NCBI GenBank assembly: GCA_026120185.1
Contig: JANUWF010001059.1
Coordinates: forward strand, 1,719,001 to 1,783,000
Source of the DNA: Voacanga thouarsii
Lineage: Eukaryota > Streptophyta > Magnoliopsida > Gentianales > Apocynaceae
Length of the DNA: 64,000 nucleotides
Direction of reading: 5' to 3'
Shown here: positions 1 to 11,055 of the stretch, piece by piece
How the letters are laid out: each line of letters begins with the position of its first letter
Position numbering within the stretch: position 1 is the stretch's first letter
The notes under the pieces: model-generated
Seen by the model: only the letters and a program-made list of their open reading frames with translations
Told to the model about the DNA's origin: nothing
The model's database searches: none
Translations under genes and position numbers: made by a program

Positions 1-559
1 AAAAAGAGAGGATGTGTGGGTGCTATATTTGTTTGAGCTATACACACACTTCATATAAATGTCCAAAAAGATCCAAGCCAAGGGAAATCAATGCATCACA
101 AATGTTTTCCAAGAGTGGTTTGAGAAGAAAGCAAGATTATATTTGTTCTACTTGTTAGGATTATGGCTATAACACGTGTGATTGTCCAAGAAGGAAAAGT
201 CGAGGAAGTTGAAATGAGTTGCAAAGAAGTGAAGTGAGCCTTTGTGAGTATTGTTCCAGCTATGAACACACTTCATGTACTTGTCATTAGAAGTCCTTTA
301 GTTTGCAATGTAACTGATTGAAGAAAAGATTTGAGATGTAGGAGAAACAAAATAAGGAAAAGAATAGAAAGGAGTAATGGGTTGAAAAGAGTGAACAAAA
401 TTAGTTGCAAGAAATTGAGAAAGAAGAGAAGATAGAAGAAGAAGTCAAAGAAAGAGAATTGCAGAATTAAAGGGGTGAGGGAAAAACATGAAGAAGTTGG
501 GGAAATTTCATTAATACAAGGGAGTGAAGACCAACATGGGGATAACAAAGAAGGAATTG
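1..559 (+). pseudogene. Old Ty3/gypsy gag remnant, left part of a split element
   Basis: Decayed 3' part of a retrotransposon gag, the nucleocapsid protein that packages element RNA. A degenerate zinc knuckle reads at 144-185 (codons C-S-T-C-stop-D-Y-G-Y-N-T-C-D-C). The spacing is CX2CX4-Y-X4C, so the usual His is Tyr and one codon is a stop. Lys/Glu-rich low-complexity sequence follows (about 310-480), as in plant gypsy gag-protease linkers. The sequence stops at 559, where another element begins, and resumes at 27210 after the duplicated target AATTG (555-559 and 27205-27209). Every frame has stops. The family assignment rests mainly on the continuation at 27205-28334. Confidence 0.6.
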
Positions 560-810
560 TGTGAAACCCCGTTTAAAACCAACCTTAGAGTAAGGGGGTT
601 GGGATGCATATCATATTTTATTTCATGGTTAAATATATTTTCATTTGATTTTTATGTGTTTTGGATTCGGGTTTTATTATCTCGAAGTCTTGTTGGTGAG
701 TATTGTGTGAGAGGGGCAAGATGGTAATTTTTGCCCGAGGTGAAAATAGGGAGATATCATGTGGATTGAATGAAAAATAACTTTCTAGTGAAAATATCAA
801 AAAGAGTTGT

Positions 811-867
811 TGTGGTTTAGTGGTTAGAGCTTTGGAATTAATTCTTGAGGTCTTGGGTTCAAATTCC
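811..867 (+). promoter_or_regulatory. tRNA-like A-box/B-box segment in the outer 5' LTR
   Basis: An A-box-like stretch (TGTGGTTTAGTGGTTAGAGC, 811-830) is followed about 25 bp later by a B-box-like stretch (GGGTTCAAATTCC, 855-867). That is the arrangement of an internal RNA polymerase III promoter in tRNAs and tRNA-derived SINEs. The same segment occurs in the 3' LTR (about 23157-23213, one B-box C changed to T) and the solo LTR (about 45677-45733), each 251 bp from the LTR start. I see no full cloverleaf, so it is probably a tRNA-derived fossil. Activity is untested. Confidence 0.5.
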
Positions 868-1328
868 ATCATAGAAGCTTTAGCTAGATTAAATTTTATT
901 TTTGCTGTAATAACTAACCTTTCGTTTTCCCTTCCAAATCAGAGAATCAACCTCCTAAACCCTACAGAAATTCGTCTAGCTCTATCTCTCACAAAAATTC
1001 GACAGCTGCACATTACCATCTCTCGATTTTCTTCAACCTCCAAGAACACACACGCTACACCAAGAACACCTACCTCTTCCCTACACCTAATACCCCTCCA
1101 AACCATCTCAAACCCTCTCTAAAACTTCCAGATTTGACCTACTCACTGCCGTGAGTCCATCAACACCATTCTTAACATCAAACTCCACTAATCATCTTGC
1201 TATTTCAGATCAAAACCAGAAATTTCTGTTAAGGTCAAGAACACCTTCAAGGTAAATTTATTCTAACAACTTCATCTTCTCCAATCTTGACCTCTAGTGA
1301 GAGCCTATGTGAATAAACATGCTAATGG

Positions 1329-1584
1329 TCTCTCTTTCTCTCTCTCTCTGTCTCTCTCTCTCTCATGGCCGAAAATTCCCCTCTCTTGGCCGAATGACTT
1401 TTCCTCCCATGAACATGCTTTCGCCATCTCCCATGGACAAAGTTAGACATCTAGGAGTTGAGATCTACTCTAAACTCCTTCGAGGCATTCATCAATCAAG
1501 TAAGTACCATCAATCCTTCTTTTAGACTCTAGAATTATGTCTCTAGGGTGATAATGATAATAGGTGGATGGTGATAGGATTTGA

Positions 1585-1621
<37 letters not shown>
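1329..1621. repeat. Two microsatellites in the LTR: (TC)n at 1329-1364 and (AT)n at 1586-1621
   Basis: Simple repeats that recur at the matching place in the other LTR copies with different lengths: TC at about 24819-24841 and 47363-47409, AT at about 25058-25092 and 47629-47657. They are family landmarks that expand or contract, not functional calls. Confidence 0.9.
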
Positions 1622-1625
<4 letters not shown>

Positions 1626-3783
1626 AGATTGGAGTATGAATATATGTATGATTGTGAAGGAGATGTGATTTATGCATGGAAGGATTGTCTTGGATGATTA
1701 TATGATGATTTGAAGTTGATGCATGTCATAAGTAGTATATGTGATGAAGTATGCTAGAGATTATGTCACCATTGGTGAATAGGGTTTATATTCATGATGG
1801 ATTAACATTGAAGCCATGATCATGTTTATGCTAGTAGGGGTTAGATCATGTATTGATAAATTGAGATCTAATATTGTATGCATGATTGGGATGATTTGAT
1901 GAATTAAAAGATTGTGTATGTATTGATTGTGGTTAGCCATGGGAATTTGATCATAATCTAGTTGTCTCCAAACAAATTTTTACTTCATGAATAAAATATT
2001 CAATAAAATAATTTCTCTTGGTATTTTCGAAAAGAACCCTAGGAAGGGTAGATTTGGATTATCATATATATATAAGATATTTTAGTCAAACAAATAATGA
2101 TTTTTGCAAGAAAAATAAAAAATATATATATGTATGTATATATTACTTAATATAATGAGATCAATTAAAGCCTTTATAAAAATAATTACAATTAGTAGAA
2201 TATATATTACTAAAAATTTAACTATTATCTTCTAATCAAAACTCCTTAAGAATTTATTTAATATTGTTCAAGTGAGATTCATTAAATTTATTTTCAACTA
2301 ATTTTAGCTACCAATTGTTTTCTAACAACTAAATTATTAATAAATCAATATTTTATTTAATACTACCTAGAACTCTTGATCAAATAAACTCTAAATTTTC
2401 CCTAACAAGATTTAAGCTTTCAACTTATTAAATTTATTTCCCAAACCATTAATTATTTTAAATAATTGTGCTAGGCTCAACTCTTAAACCTATTTACTTA
2501 TTGTTTAACCTTAAAGCTTGGGATACTAGGATCATGGTAGTAGTAAGTTGAGTCGATTTAAAATTAGGGAAGCAGTTTGTGGCTTGAAATTTATTGTGAT
2601 TTGTATTTGCCCATTTGGGGTTAGGTCTGCCGTTGGAGACCTTGTTATTGTGAGCAAGAATCAGGTAAGCTCCTGTATAAAACCTGTTTGATGCAAAATG
2701 TTTATTATAGCAAGCCAAGTGTAGAGTGCATGGACACTCATTTATGTAAAGGCAATTGAGGGTTAAGTCCTTTCTTTTTTTGAACATTTGAATTATTTAA
2801 AAGCCAATGAGAAGATTTACTCAAACTCAAACTCTTTCTAAAACTAATTTTGTTAAAGGCTTGGAAAACCCATAAATTGCCATTATCATGTGGAATAGCG
2901 TTTTGTTCATTTTATCCCAAGTGGGAAACGTCGTTGAGTACTCAATAAGGGTGGACTACTAGGAATAGTCTTTGAAGGGTTAGGGTAAGTCTCTCAGTAG
3001 GTGGCCACCTCTGAGGGGTGAGTCCTTCCCGGATAAGATGTCAGCCCAGTGAGTCGTGCCGGTCCGAGCTAGCAGTTTGTTTTCAGTCAAGTGACTGTGG
3101 TCTGCCGGAATGGACACTCGGTTGTTGTTTGGGTATAGAGAAGGAGGAGTATCTTGCCCAGTAGGCCGATCACCTACTTTTGTTAGTCTGCACAATGTGC
3201 CGGCATTCTGACCGGCAATATGCGCAAAGAGTCGGCATACTGACCATCTGGTTATGGGGCCCAACGTGTGGTAACCCATAATCCTTTCTTTCGAGTGGTT
3301 AATCTTATAAATTATGTATGGCTGGAAAAGCCAAAACGCCACTCTTGCTTTTGACTAATGTTATTGCTTGCCAGTATTTCTCTTATAAAGGTTTCACACT
3401 TTGCATACACGAACTGTTTTCACTAAACACCCAAAGCACACACGGACATACTGAGATATCTGTCTCACCACCATTTTATCATGATTTCAGGTCCATCCTG
3501 CTGTGGGCATGAGTAGCTATATATTATCTGCCTTGGAAGAATTTTCTGAGGATTTATTTTGTGTACTGTTAGGAGAGCTGAGAGCGGATGAATTTTTATT
3601 ATGGATTTGTTTTGAGTATTCTTGGATTTATTATTATTTCTTTTGGGTTGTAATAAATTTTAAATTGAAGTATCATTTTATTTGCGCTATTATATTTGTG
3701 TGTCCTAGTTATAAAGACCCCTTGTCCTTTGGACGGGGCGACATCCCTGGCCCTGGCGGGCCTAGGTAGCGGGGTGTTACAAG

Positions 3784-3796
3784 TGGTATCAGAGAC
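3784..3796 (+). other. Primer-binding site of the outer element
   Basis: TGGTATCAGAGAC two bases after the 5' LTR end. It resembles the initiator-Met tRNA PBS of plant retrotransposons (usually TGGTATCAGAGC). It is where first-strand synthesis would be primed. Confidence 0.85.
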
Positions 3797-3878
3797 AGGT
3801 TATAGGCAAATATTGATGATATATGCTTTATTTATTTAAGTTTAAATCTTAGCTAACCTATCTTGTTGATGCTGTAGG

Positions 3879-4376
3879 ATGGTTAGACTGCTTAGGACAG
3901 CAAGGAAAGGGCAGCAATGGCACCCGCCTTACTATCTAGACCAGGAGGACCTTCCAGTTCCGCAGCCTGCCCCTCAACCAGTTGTCCCTATGGTGGATAA
4001 CAGTGATGATGAGATTGACCTTATGGAGGATAGCAGTGAGGATGAGGTCTAGATCCTAGAGCCACCTCCAATCCCGATGATAGACATAAGCTCGGACAGT
4101 GAGGATGAGGTGATGATAGTGGAGCCTGAACCCCACCCTCCTAATCCTGAGGGGGATTTAGCAGCAGATAGTGATGACCCGGGGGAGATCGACTATGAGT
4201 CTCCACCTAGGACTTCCTTCATCCCTTCCTTCAGCCGAGTTGAGCCCGGTGAGAGCTCTAGGCGCCCTGGGAAAGAACCAATAGAGGGATTTGCTAGCGG
4301 GGATGGGGTGGATTTTTCCAAGAACACTGGAGGTTGGTTGTATGAGGCCGATGATGAGGGTTCGGATGAGGATTAG
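3879..4376 (+). pseudogene. Extra acidic ORF between PBS and gag, with one internal stop
   Basis: Reading frame of 165 codons that starts at an ATG in the context TGTAGGATGGTT, 97 bases after the LTR, and ends at TAG 4374-4376. One in-frame TAG lies at 4050-4052. The predicted product has a short basic N-terminus (MVRLLRTARK), then proline-rich and very acidic Ser/Asp/Glu runs (for example SSDSEDEV). It ends GGWLYEADDEGSDED. No known domain is recognised. The inner chromovirus has a counterpart at the same place (11056-11748) with a similar start context and a related C-terminus containing GWL and acidic residues. Its conserved position argues that it is an element-encoded accessory protein. 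The function is unknown. Confidence 0.6.
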
Positions 4377-4634
4377 AGAGTTAGGAGTTATTTTGCTTGG
4401 ATGATTATTTAATTACTGTCTTTCGAGAACTAGTTTGTCAAAGATTTTCAATTCTATGTTCTGTTCACAATTTTGGATTTATGCAAGTCAAATTTTGAAA
4501 TCAAAATTATGAGCAATCCTTTAAATAAGTTTGCATATGATTTCTTTCTACTCACACTTAACCATGCATGTATGCACAACTAAAATGATTTGATGCTTGA
4601 GTGCATTCACTTGACATCTGGGGTATGGTTTAGA

Positions 4635-5720
4635 ATGGTACCCAAGCGTCGTGCAGCTTCTTCAGCCAAAAGGATTCCGGAGGCAGAGCATGTAGCACCG
4701 GAAGTTGAAACTGAGCAGATGCAATCACCCAATCTGGGTAATGGACGAAGTGATCCTGAGATGGGAATGGGGACGGATGCCCCGGCTGATCTGTTAATGG
4801 GCTAGGCACTTGGTAAGGTGGTTGAGATTCTTCAGACTTTGGCTGAGCGGAGGAACCCTAGAGGGGAAGACGAGACATTAGAGAAGTTCTTGAAAGTCCA
4901 ACCGCCCATCTTTATGGGTGAAGCCGAACAAGATCAGAAGGCCGAACAATGGGTCGAGCAAATGGAGGACATTTTTGCAACGCTCCAATATTCGGAGGAG
5001 CAGATGGTTAAGTTTGCAGCTTTTCGATTGAGAGGGCCAGCTCGGGTCCAAGAGGACTGGGTGGTGGATGAGCAAGAATGGGCATTGTCCGACTTCGTTG
5101 AAGCCTTCAGGGCTGAGTACATCCCACAGTGGATTGTGGAGAAGCGGGAGGACGAATTTCAGAATCTGAGGCAGGGGAGCATGTCAGTGGCTCAATATGT
5201 GGTGCGATTCACACAATTGTCTAAATACTGCCGAAGATTGGTGGATACGAGCAGAATAGGATGAGGTAGTTCGTTAAAGGGCTAAGACCAGAGTTGAGGA
5301 GAGCATTGACACCTGCTCCACCGACAACTTACTCGGGGGCTGTGGACGCGGCTACTCGCACGGAGAATGAGGACCGCACCAGGATGGCGGCCAAGCCTTT
5401 CCAACCACTAGGACAGCCACAGGGACATTTCCCGAGGCCGCAACTCCACAAGCACCCTGCCAATCATTAATGGCAGAACCGGGGAAAGCAGGCTTGGACA
5501 GCACCAACTGGACCTGCACCGAATCTCCCATCGTGCAGGCAGTGTGGGAAGAAGGGCCACACCGAGAGAAACTGTTGGTCCAAGGGCGGAGATAGAAAAT
5601 GCTATCATTGCGGTGACCCGAACCATCTGAGGAGCACCTGCCCCAAGTTGCACCGGGTCGGGCAAGGAAACCCGGGGCCCAACCGAGCCAACGCCACTAG
5701 AGCATCCGAGAGTGGAGCAC
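4635..5720 (+). pseudogene. gag: gag of the outer chromovirus, broken
   Basis: Structural gag protein that forms the cytoplasmic particle and binds element RNA. The chosen start is ATG 4635 (MVPKRRAASS), matching the inner element's MAPRRRTVVHS. A retrotransposon-gag domain spans roughly codons 80-210 (RAEYIPQWIVEKREDEFQNL region). Two CCHC zinc knuckles follow at about 5534-5578 (CRQCGKKGHTERNC) and 5599-5643 (CYHCGDPNHLRSTC). Breaks are a TAG at 4803-4805, a one-base frame change near 5247, a TAG at 5267-5269 and a TAA at 5468-5470. It would be fused to protease downstream. Confidence 0.85.
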
Positions 5721-7739
5721 CGAAGCCACAAATGAAGGCCAAGGTATTCGCGCTCAACAGAGAGGAAGTTGGGGCCGATGCAGCGGTGGTAGAAGGTACG
5801 TTCACCATTCAAGGACGTTCCGTTAATGCTTTGATTTATCCTGGCTCTACTCATTCATATATAAACAAGTTGTGTGCTTGTCATTTGGGTTGGGAATGAG
5901 TGGAGCTACCCTTCATTTTAGAAGTAAGCACACCTTTGGGGAAAATGGTGCAAGCGGATCGGTATGTGAAGGATTGTAATATTAAAGTAGGGAGAGAAAA
6001 CCTGGAGGGAGATTTGATTGTGTTAGACATTGAGGACTATGACTTGATTTTGGGGATGGACTGGTTAGCCAAACATGGGGCTAGGGTAGACTGTAAAAAT
6101 AAGTCAGTTCAGTTCGTCAGGCCGGGTTATGATGTGTTAGAATTTAATGGAAAGAGAGTGAAAGAGCTAAAGTACTTGATTGCGGAGGCTAAGGCCCAGA
6201 AATTGTTGAGGCAAGGTTGTCAAGGTTATCTGGCTTACGTGATAAACAAGCCGAAGGACTAGTGCACTCTGGAGGACACCGAAGTGGTGAGGGACTTTCC
6301 CGATGTGTTCCTGGCGGTACTTGACTCTCTACCGCCCGGCCGAGAGGTGGAATTCACTATCGACTTAATTTCGGGAGCGGAACCAGTATCACGGACTCCG
6401 TACTGAATGGCACTGGCAGAATTGAAGGAATTGAAGGAGCAGTTAGAGGAGTAGGTGGGTCAAGGTTACATCCGACCCAGCACGTCACCTTGAGGAGCGC
6501 CTGTACTATTTGTGAAGAAGAAGGACGAGACCTTGAGGCTATGCATCGACTACCGAGGGCTGAACAATTTGACGATTAAGAACAAATACCCTCTCCCATT
6601 GATTGACGAGCTGTTTGATCAGCTGCAAGGATCCAGTTGCTATTCTAAGTTGGATCTGAGGCAAGGTTACTACTAGGTGCGGATAAGAGAAGACGATATT
6701 CCCAGGACAGCCTTTAACACCCGCTATGGACATTACGAGTTCGTGGTGATGCCGTTCGGGGTAACTAATGCTCTAGCAGTATTCATGGACCTGATGCACC
6801 GAGTATTCCGACCCTATCTGGATAAGTTTGTGGTGGTCTTCATCGACGACATTTTGATCTACTCCAAGAGTCCAGAGGAGCATGCAGAGCATTTGAGGCT
6901 CGTGCTGGAGAAACTGCGGGAGCACAAGCTATACGCGAAATTCAGCAAGTGTGAATTCTGGTTAGACAGTTTGGCATTCCTTAGTCATGTGGTGACCAAG
7001 GAGGGAATTAAGGTAGACCCGGCCAAGGTTGAAGCGGTAGCAGACTGGAAGCAACCGGAGAATATTTCTGAGATCCGGAGTTTCTTAAGGTTGGCGGGGT
7101 ACTACCGAAGATTTATCAAGGGATTCTCGACACTCACATCGCCAATGACCCGTTTGTTGAGGAAGGATGTTCCGTTTGTGTGGAATGAAAAATGCGAGAA
7201 AAGTTTCCAAGAATTGAAGAAGAGACTGATGACAGCACCGGTATTAAGTCTACCGGAGGAAGGCAAACCTTATGTGCTGTACACCGACGCTTCAAAGGAA
7301 GGACTGGGGGTGGTGTTGATGCAAGACAGAAAAGTGATTGCTTATGCATCTCGGAAGTTGCGACCTCATGAAGTGAACTACCCCACTCATGATCTGGAGC
7401 TGGCAGCTATAGTGTTCGCCCTAAAGAAATGGCGACACTACTTGTATGGAGCTGAATATGAGGTGTTCACCGACCATAAGAGTCTGAAGTATATCTTCAC
7501 CCAAAAGGATATGAACTTGAGACAGCGAAGGTGGATGGAATTCTTGGAGGAATACCACTGCCCGATCAACTACCATCCCAGGAAGGCCAACGTTGTGGCG
7601 GACACCCTGAGCAGAAAAATTGGAATGGCCAGACTGAAGGTGCAGGAAATGCAAGTAGTTCAGGACGTATTGGACAGAAGGGCGGAAGTGCGAGACAAAA
7701 GAATTGTCATCAGCAACTTGAAGTTGGTGCCGAATTTGA
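5721..7739 (+). pseudogene. pol: pol part 1 of the outer chromovirus: protease, RT, RNase H
   Basis: Aspartic protease, reverse transcriptase and RNase H in one frame. The protease site near 5832 reads LIYPGSTHS, so the catalytic Asp of the D-x-G motif is Tyr. The RT runs about 6290-7050, with PFGVTNA and the catalytic FIDD at 6839-6850 intact. RNase H (about 7260-7620) shows YTDAS, a conserved Glu in LELAA, TDHKSL and VVADTLSR. Stops at 5897, 6260, 6404, 6452, 6491 and 6674 break it, most explained by CAG, CGA or TGG changing to a stop. The inner element's LTR interrupts it at 7740, and pol resumes at 19893. Confidence 0.9.
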
Positions 7740-10700
7740 TGTAATACCCCGCCCAAAACCACCTTAGACTATGGGGAAAAGTCATGCATTGCATAGCGTC
7801 TTGCATTTTATGTGGTAGCTAGAATAATTTTTATTTGCATGGATGCATATGAATTTTTCCGTTGCTTTTGTATTTGAATTAATTGATGTGAAATAGTTGT
7901 GTTGTTAAAGATTTGGATAAGGGAGGTTTGGTCGAAGATTTGGAAGGATGAGTATTGGGGTGGTAAGAACTTCTTGTAGAAAAATTAGTATTGGAGTTGT
8001 TTTGGAATAGCGGGAAGGTTGGTGATTTCCTTTACTGACCCGAGTTCGAATCCTACCTTTTGTGAAGTTAGTTTCTCTTCTTGAAATTCTTTTCTTTAGA
8101 CCATTTCTGGTCTTGGCCGAAAAAGAACCTGGCTATCATAGAGAAATTTTAGTATTTTTACTCCAAGGAAATAAGTCTCTATATTTACTTCCTAAATTCA
8201 AGGACTTTGATGTAAATAAAGTTCACCCTTAATTTTCAGCTTGTGTTCCTTAGGATTTTCGAAAAAACCCTAGCTAGTAATTAAAATATTCGCTTGATTT
8301 TAGTTAGATAGATGTTGCCATGGATAGGTGGAATTAATGAATCCTTTTCCTAGTAGGAAATCTTGTTGATTTTAATCCTAGAATGTTAGCTAAAAATTTG
8401 GAAAAAATTCCAGCAAGTGCTGCCACTTCTTGGAGGACTTGTAGCTCAATCCAAACTCTTCTAGGACTAGAGGAAATCCTATCCAAATCCTTGATAAAAA
8501 CCAGATTTTATTTTAATCCAAATTCAACTAGGATTTTCTTCCTTTTCCTAGCTGAATTTCGGCAGCCTTGTGTCACCACAAGCTGTCCGAAAATTCCAGC
8601 TTCTTAGCTACAATCCAACTCTGTAAATCCTAGCTCAAAACACCTAAATATTCCTCATCAATTTAGTGTACTTTAGCTGCACAAAACCAGAATTTTATTC
8701 ACACAAAATCACTGAAATTCGTCCAGCTTGTACACAGAAAATTCTGTCAGCTTTGTGCAGGAATTTTGGCCAGCTTTGAACTCCTACTCCAACCGAAATT
8801 CTGCACACATAACCCACTGAAAAACCCCAGCTGATCAAGCTATTTTCAGCACCCAAAATCCTCAATTTTCCTCTGGAAATTTTGGTAGAAGTACACAGCC
8901 AAAACAGTCCAAACCTTGCTACTCTTGCACAGAATTTTCACAGCACTTGCACAGGATTTTTCAGTCATCAAAACTCACTCAAACTCTTCCTTGTTTGGCC
9001 CAAAATTCTGAACACATTCAACCCTTCCCTTGAGCAGTATTTCAGCCAGCATAAAGGAGCAAAATTGCATAATCTTTTCCTCCATTAAACTCCCCTAAAA
9101 TCGGCAGCAATGAGACACGCAACAAGCTGAAATTTCGCCCTTGCTGTCCATGAAACCTAAAGCCATTAGGAGTCTATCTAAACATCACCATCTAACCCTA
9201 AATCAATCTTCTCCAACTAAATCATAGCAACCGTCTACCCTCTCCATTCTACATGAAAATTTCAGCAACATCTCTCTCTGCAAAATTTTCGAAAACACAA
9301 GAGCTATTCTAAGCCAAAAGTCGAACACACCTTAAGGTAAGTACAAATCCATTCAACCCCTTGATGCCGTTTTCCCTAATGATTATTTTCTCTTTCTTCT
9401 ACCCTTAAATCACGCCCTGTAGAGGCTGATTTCATCTTCTTCTTTAATTTCGGTCAAGAGGAGCAAAGGAGGTAGCTTTTTTCTCATTTTCAAGCGAACT
9501 CGGGACGATCACTATAGGAGCATCGAGACCTCATTACCCGGTAGTTGCAAGGTAAGGGAATACCCTCCCTTGATGCTGAAAGTAAAGTTTAATGGTGTTT
9601 ATTAGCAAGATGAACATGTGGTCATAGTATATGGCCTTTGGGGATTGAGTAGTTTACTTAGAATTAAATAGAGGATTGCGAATTGTTGTAAAAATAAATG
9701 GGATTAGAGCATGTTTGAATTAATTGAGACCTTGATCATGATATTATATGGTTTAGATTAGGAGGATAATTGAGGAAAGCCAGCTGTGAATTTATCGCAT
9801 TTATCTGAGGCATATCAAGTAAGTCCTTGTATAAACTCTTTTATTAAATGTTGTGATGGTAAGTCCTTTTATAAACTGTTTTGTTAAAGGTTGTGATGGC
9901 AAGTCTATGTTGTGAAGCTTTGTAAAGCTATTGTTAAACTATGTTTGCTTGGGTTGTAAACGTGGATATTTATTCTTTAAACGGTTTTGTCAAAATAACG
10001 ATTTTAGCAAGAAAACCATTCTTTTCCTTAAATTTTTAGAAATCTCTTTTAAAGAAAACCACGTTTTACAAAGCCAAGGTTTGGAAATATTTTAAATCAG
10101 GAATTGACCAATATGTTCGTTGAGTACTCCATAAGGGTAGGCTAACAATACTAGTCTTGGAGGGCCAGCGTAAGTCTTCTGGCAGGAGGCCACCTCCAGA
10201 AGATGAACTCTGCTTGAAATGGCGACAGTGTTGGTTGGTCAGGCCAGTCCGAGCTAGCTTTAAACCTGAAAGGTATTATTTATATTCCCGGCATGGACAC
10301 CCGGATGGTTTTGTTGGGTGTAGAGATGGAGGAGTATCTCACTGGGTGGGCTGTACACTCACCTTGATCAGAACGCCCAACGTGTGGTAATCTGGTCAAG
10401 ACAAGGTGCACAAAGTGTGGTGCCTTGGCCATTTTGTTCTCATAAAGCCCAACGTGTGGTGACATGACTTTTATCCGAGTGGAGGATTTATTTCGTACAA
10501 AGTGTGACAATGAGAAAACCCCACTCCTTGCGAAAAGAGATTGTTTATGACTTGCCAAATTATTTCTACAAATGTTTTACACTATGCATACACGAACTAT
10601 TTAAAAAACCATGTGCACACACAGGACTTACTGAGATTTATTCTCACACTGTTTTACATCATGTTTTCAAGAGATAGACTGTGTTGAGTCAGCGGGGCAT

Positions 10701-10955
10701 GTAATAGTTGAAGCTTTTGCTATTTTCTCTATCCGTTCTAGGAGACATTTGTTGCTTATGCTTCTAAACAATATTTTGTTTTATTTCGTTTTGCTCCAAG
10801 TTGAGCCTGATGTAATAAGAATATTTCTTTATTTATCTAAGTTGATCCTTTTGGAGATTGCCTTTATATTTTATACCTCGTTCTAAAGTCCCCTTGTCCT
10901 ACGGGACGGGACGACATCCCCGCCCTTTTAGGGTACGTAGTCATGGGGTGTCACA
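7740..10955 (+). repeat. 5' LTR of the inner chromovirus
   Basis: Starts TGTAATACCCC and ends GGGGTGTCACA. It is 3,216 bp, against 3,220 bp for the 3' LTR. It is noncoding. Its last part (about 10116-10955) shares modules with the outer family, including GTTGAGTACT, GTCCGAGCTAGC, CCCAACGTGTGGT (twice) and the terminal CCCCTTGTCCT region. Short open frames such as 8383-8607 recur in both LTRs but look fortuitous. Confidence 0.96.
8002..8053 (+). promoter_or_regulatory. tRNA-like A/B-box-like segment in the inner 5' LTR
   Basis: A-box-like TTGGAATAGCGGGAAGG (from about 8002) precedes the B-box-like CGAGTTCGAATCC (8041-8053). The B box is close to the tRNA consensus GGTTCRANNCC; the A box is weak. 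The offset from the LTR start (262 bp) nearly equals that in the outer family (251 bp). The same segment is at about 16929-16981 in the 3' LTR. Pol III promoter activity is inference. Confidence 0.4.
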
Positions 10956-10957
10956 AG

Positions 10958-10970
10958 TGGTATCAGAGAC
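10958..10970 (+). other. Primer-binding site of the inner element
   Basis: TGGTATCAGAGAC two bases after the 5' LTR end, identical to the PBS of the outer element, so both would use the same Met-type tRNA primer. Confidence 0.87.
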
Positions 10971-11055
10971 ATGGTTTAGGTAATTCCTTGACTTATGAGG
11001 TTTTATTTTCTTAAGTATTCTGATCTGGTGCTAATTTTTAGCTTTTGTTTATAGG

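Larger units (their letters stand above)
560..3781 (+). repeat. 5' LTR of the outer chromovirus, shortened
   Basis: Begins TGTGAAACCCC and ends GGGGTGTTACA. It aligns along its length with 22906-27204 and with the solo LTR 45426-49966. It is 3,222 bp against 4,299 bp because about 1.17 kb is missing after position about 896: TTTTTGCT is joined directly to GTAATAAC, whereas the 3' LTR holds 23253-24418 between them. It contains a (TC)n run (1329-1364), an (AT)n run (1586-1621) and AT-rich sequence. Short reading frames within it are not convincing genes. Confidence 0.93.

Noticed and set aside
3503..3769. Open frames inside LTRs (also 8383-8607, 17311-17535, 26927-27187)
   Set aside because: They recur because the LTR recurs, change length between copies, have no motif and composition matches the noncoding LTR.
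4050..4052. Programmed readthrough of the TAG in the outer acidic ORF
   Set aside because: The inner element has no such stop, and a C-to-T or G-to-A decay change explains it more simply.
6677..7739. Endogenous pararetrovirus (caulimovirid) RT-RNase H
   Set aside because: The RT-RNase H is followed by DDE integrase and chromodomain and flanked by LTRs with TSDs, so it is a Ty3/gypsy retrotransposon.
8002..8053. Possible real tRNA gene
   Set aside because: Only A- and B-box-like words are present. I could not form acceptor and anticodon arms, and the segment lies within an LTR copied several times.
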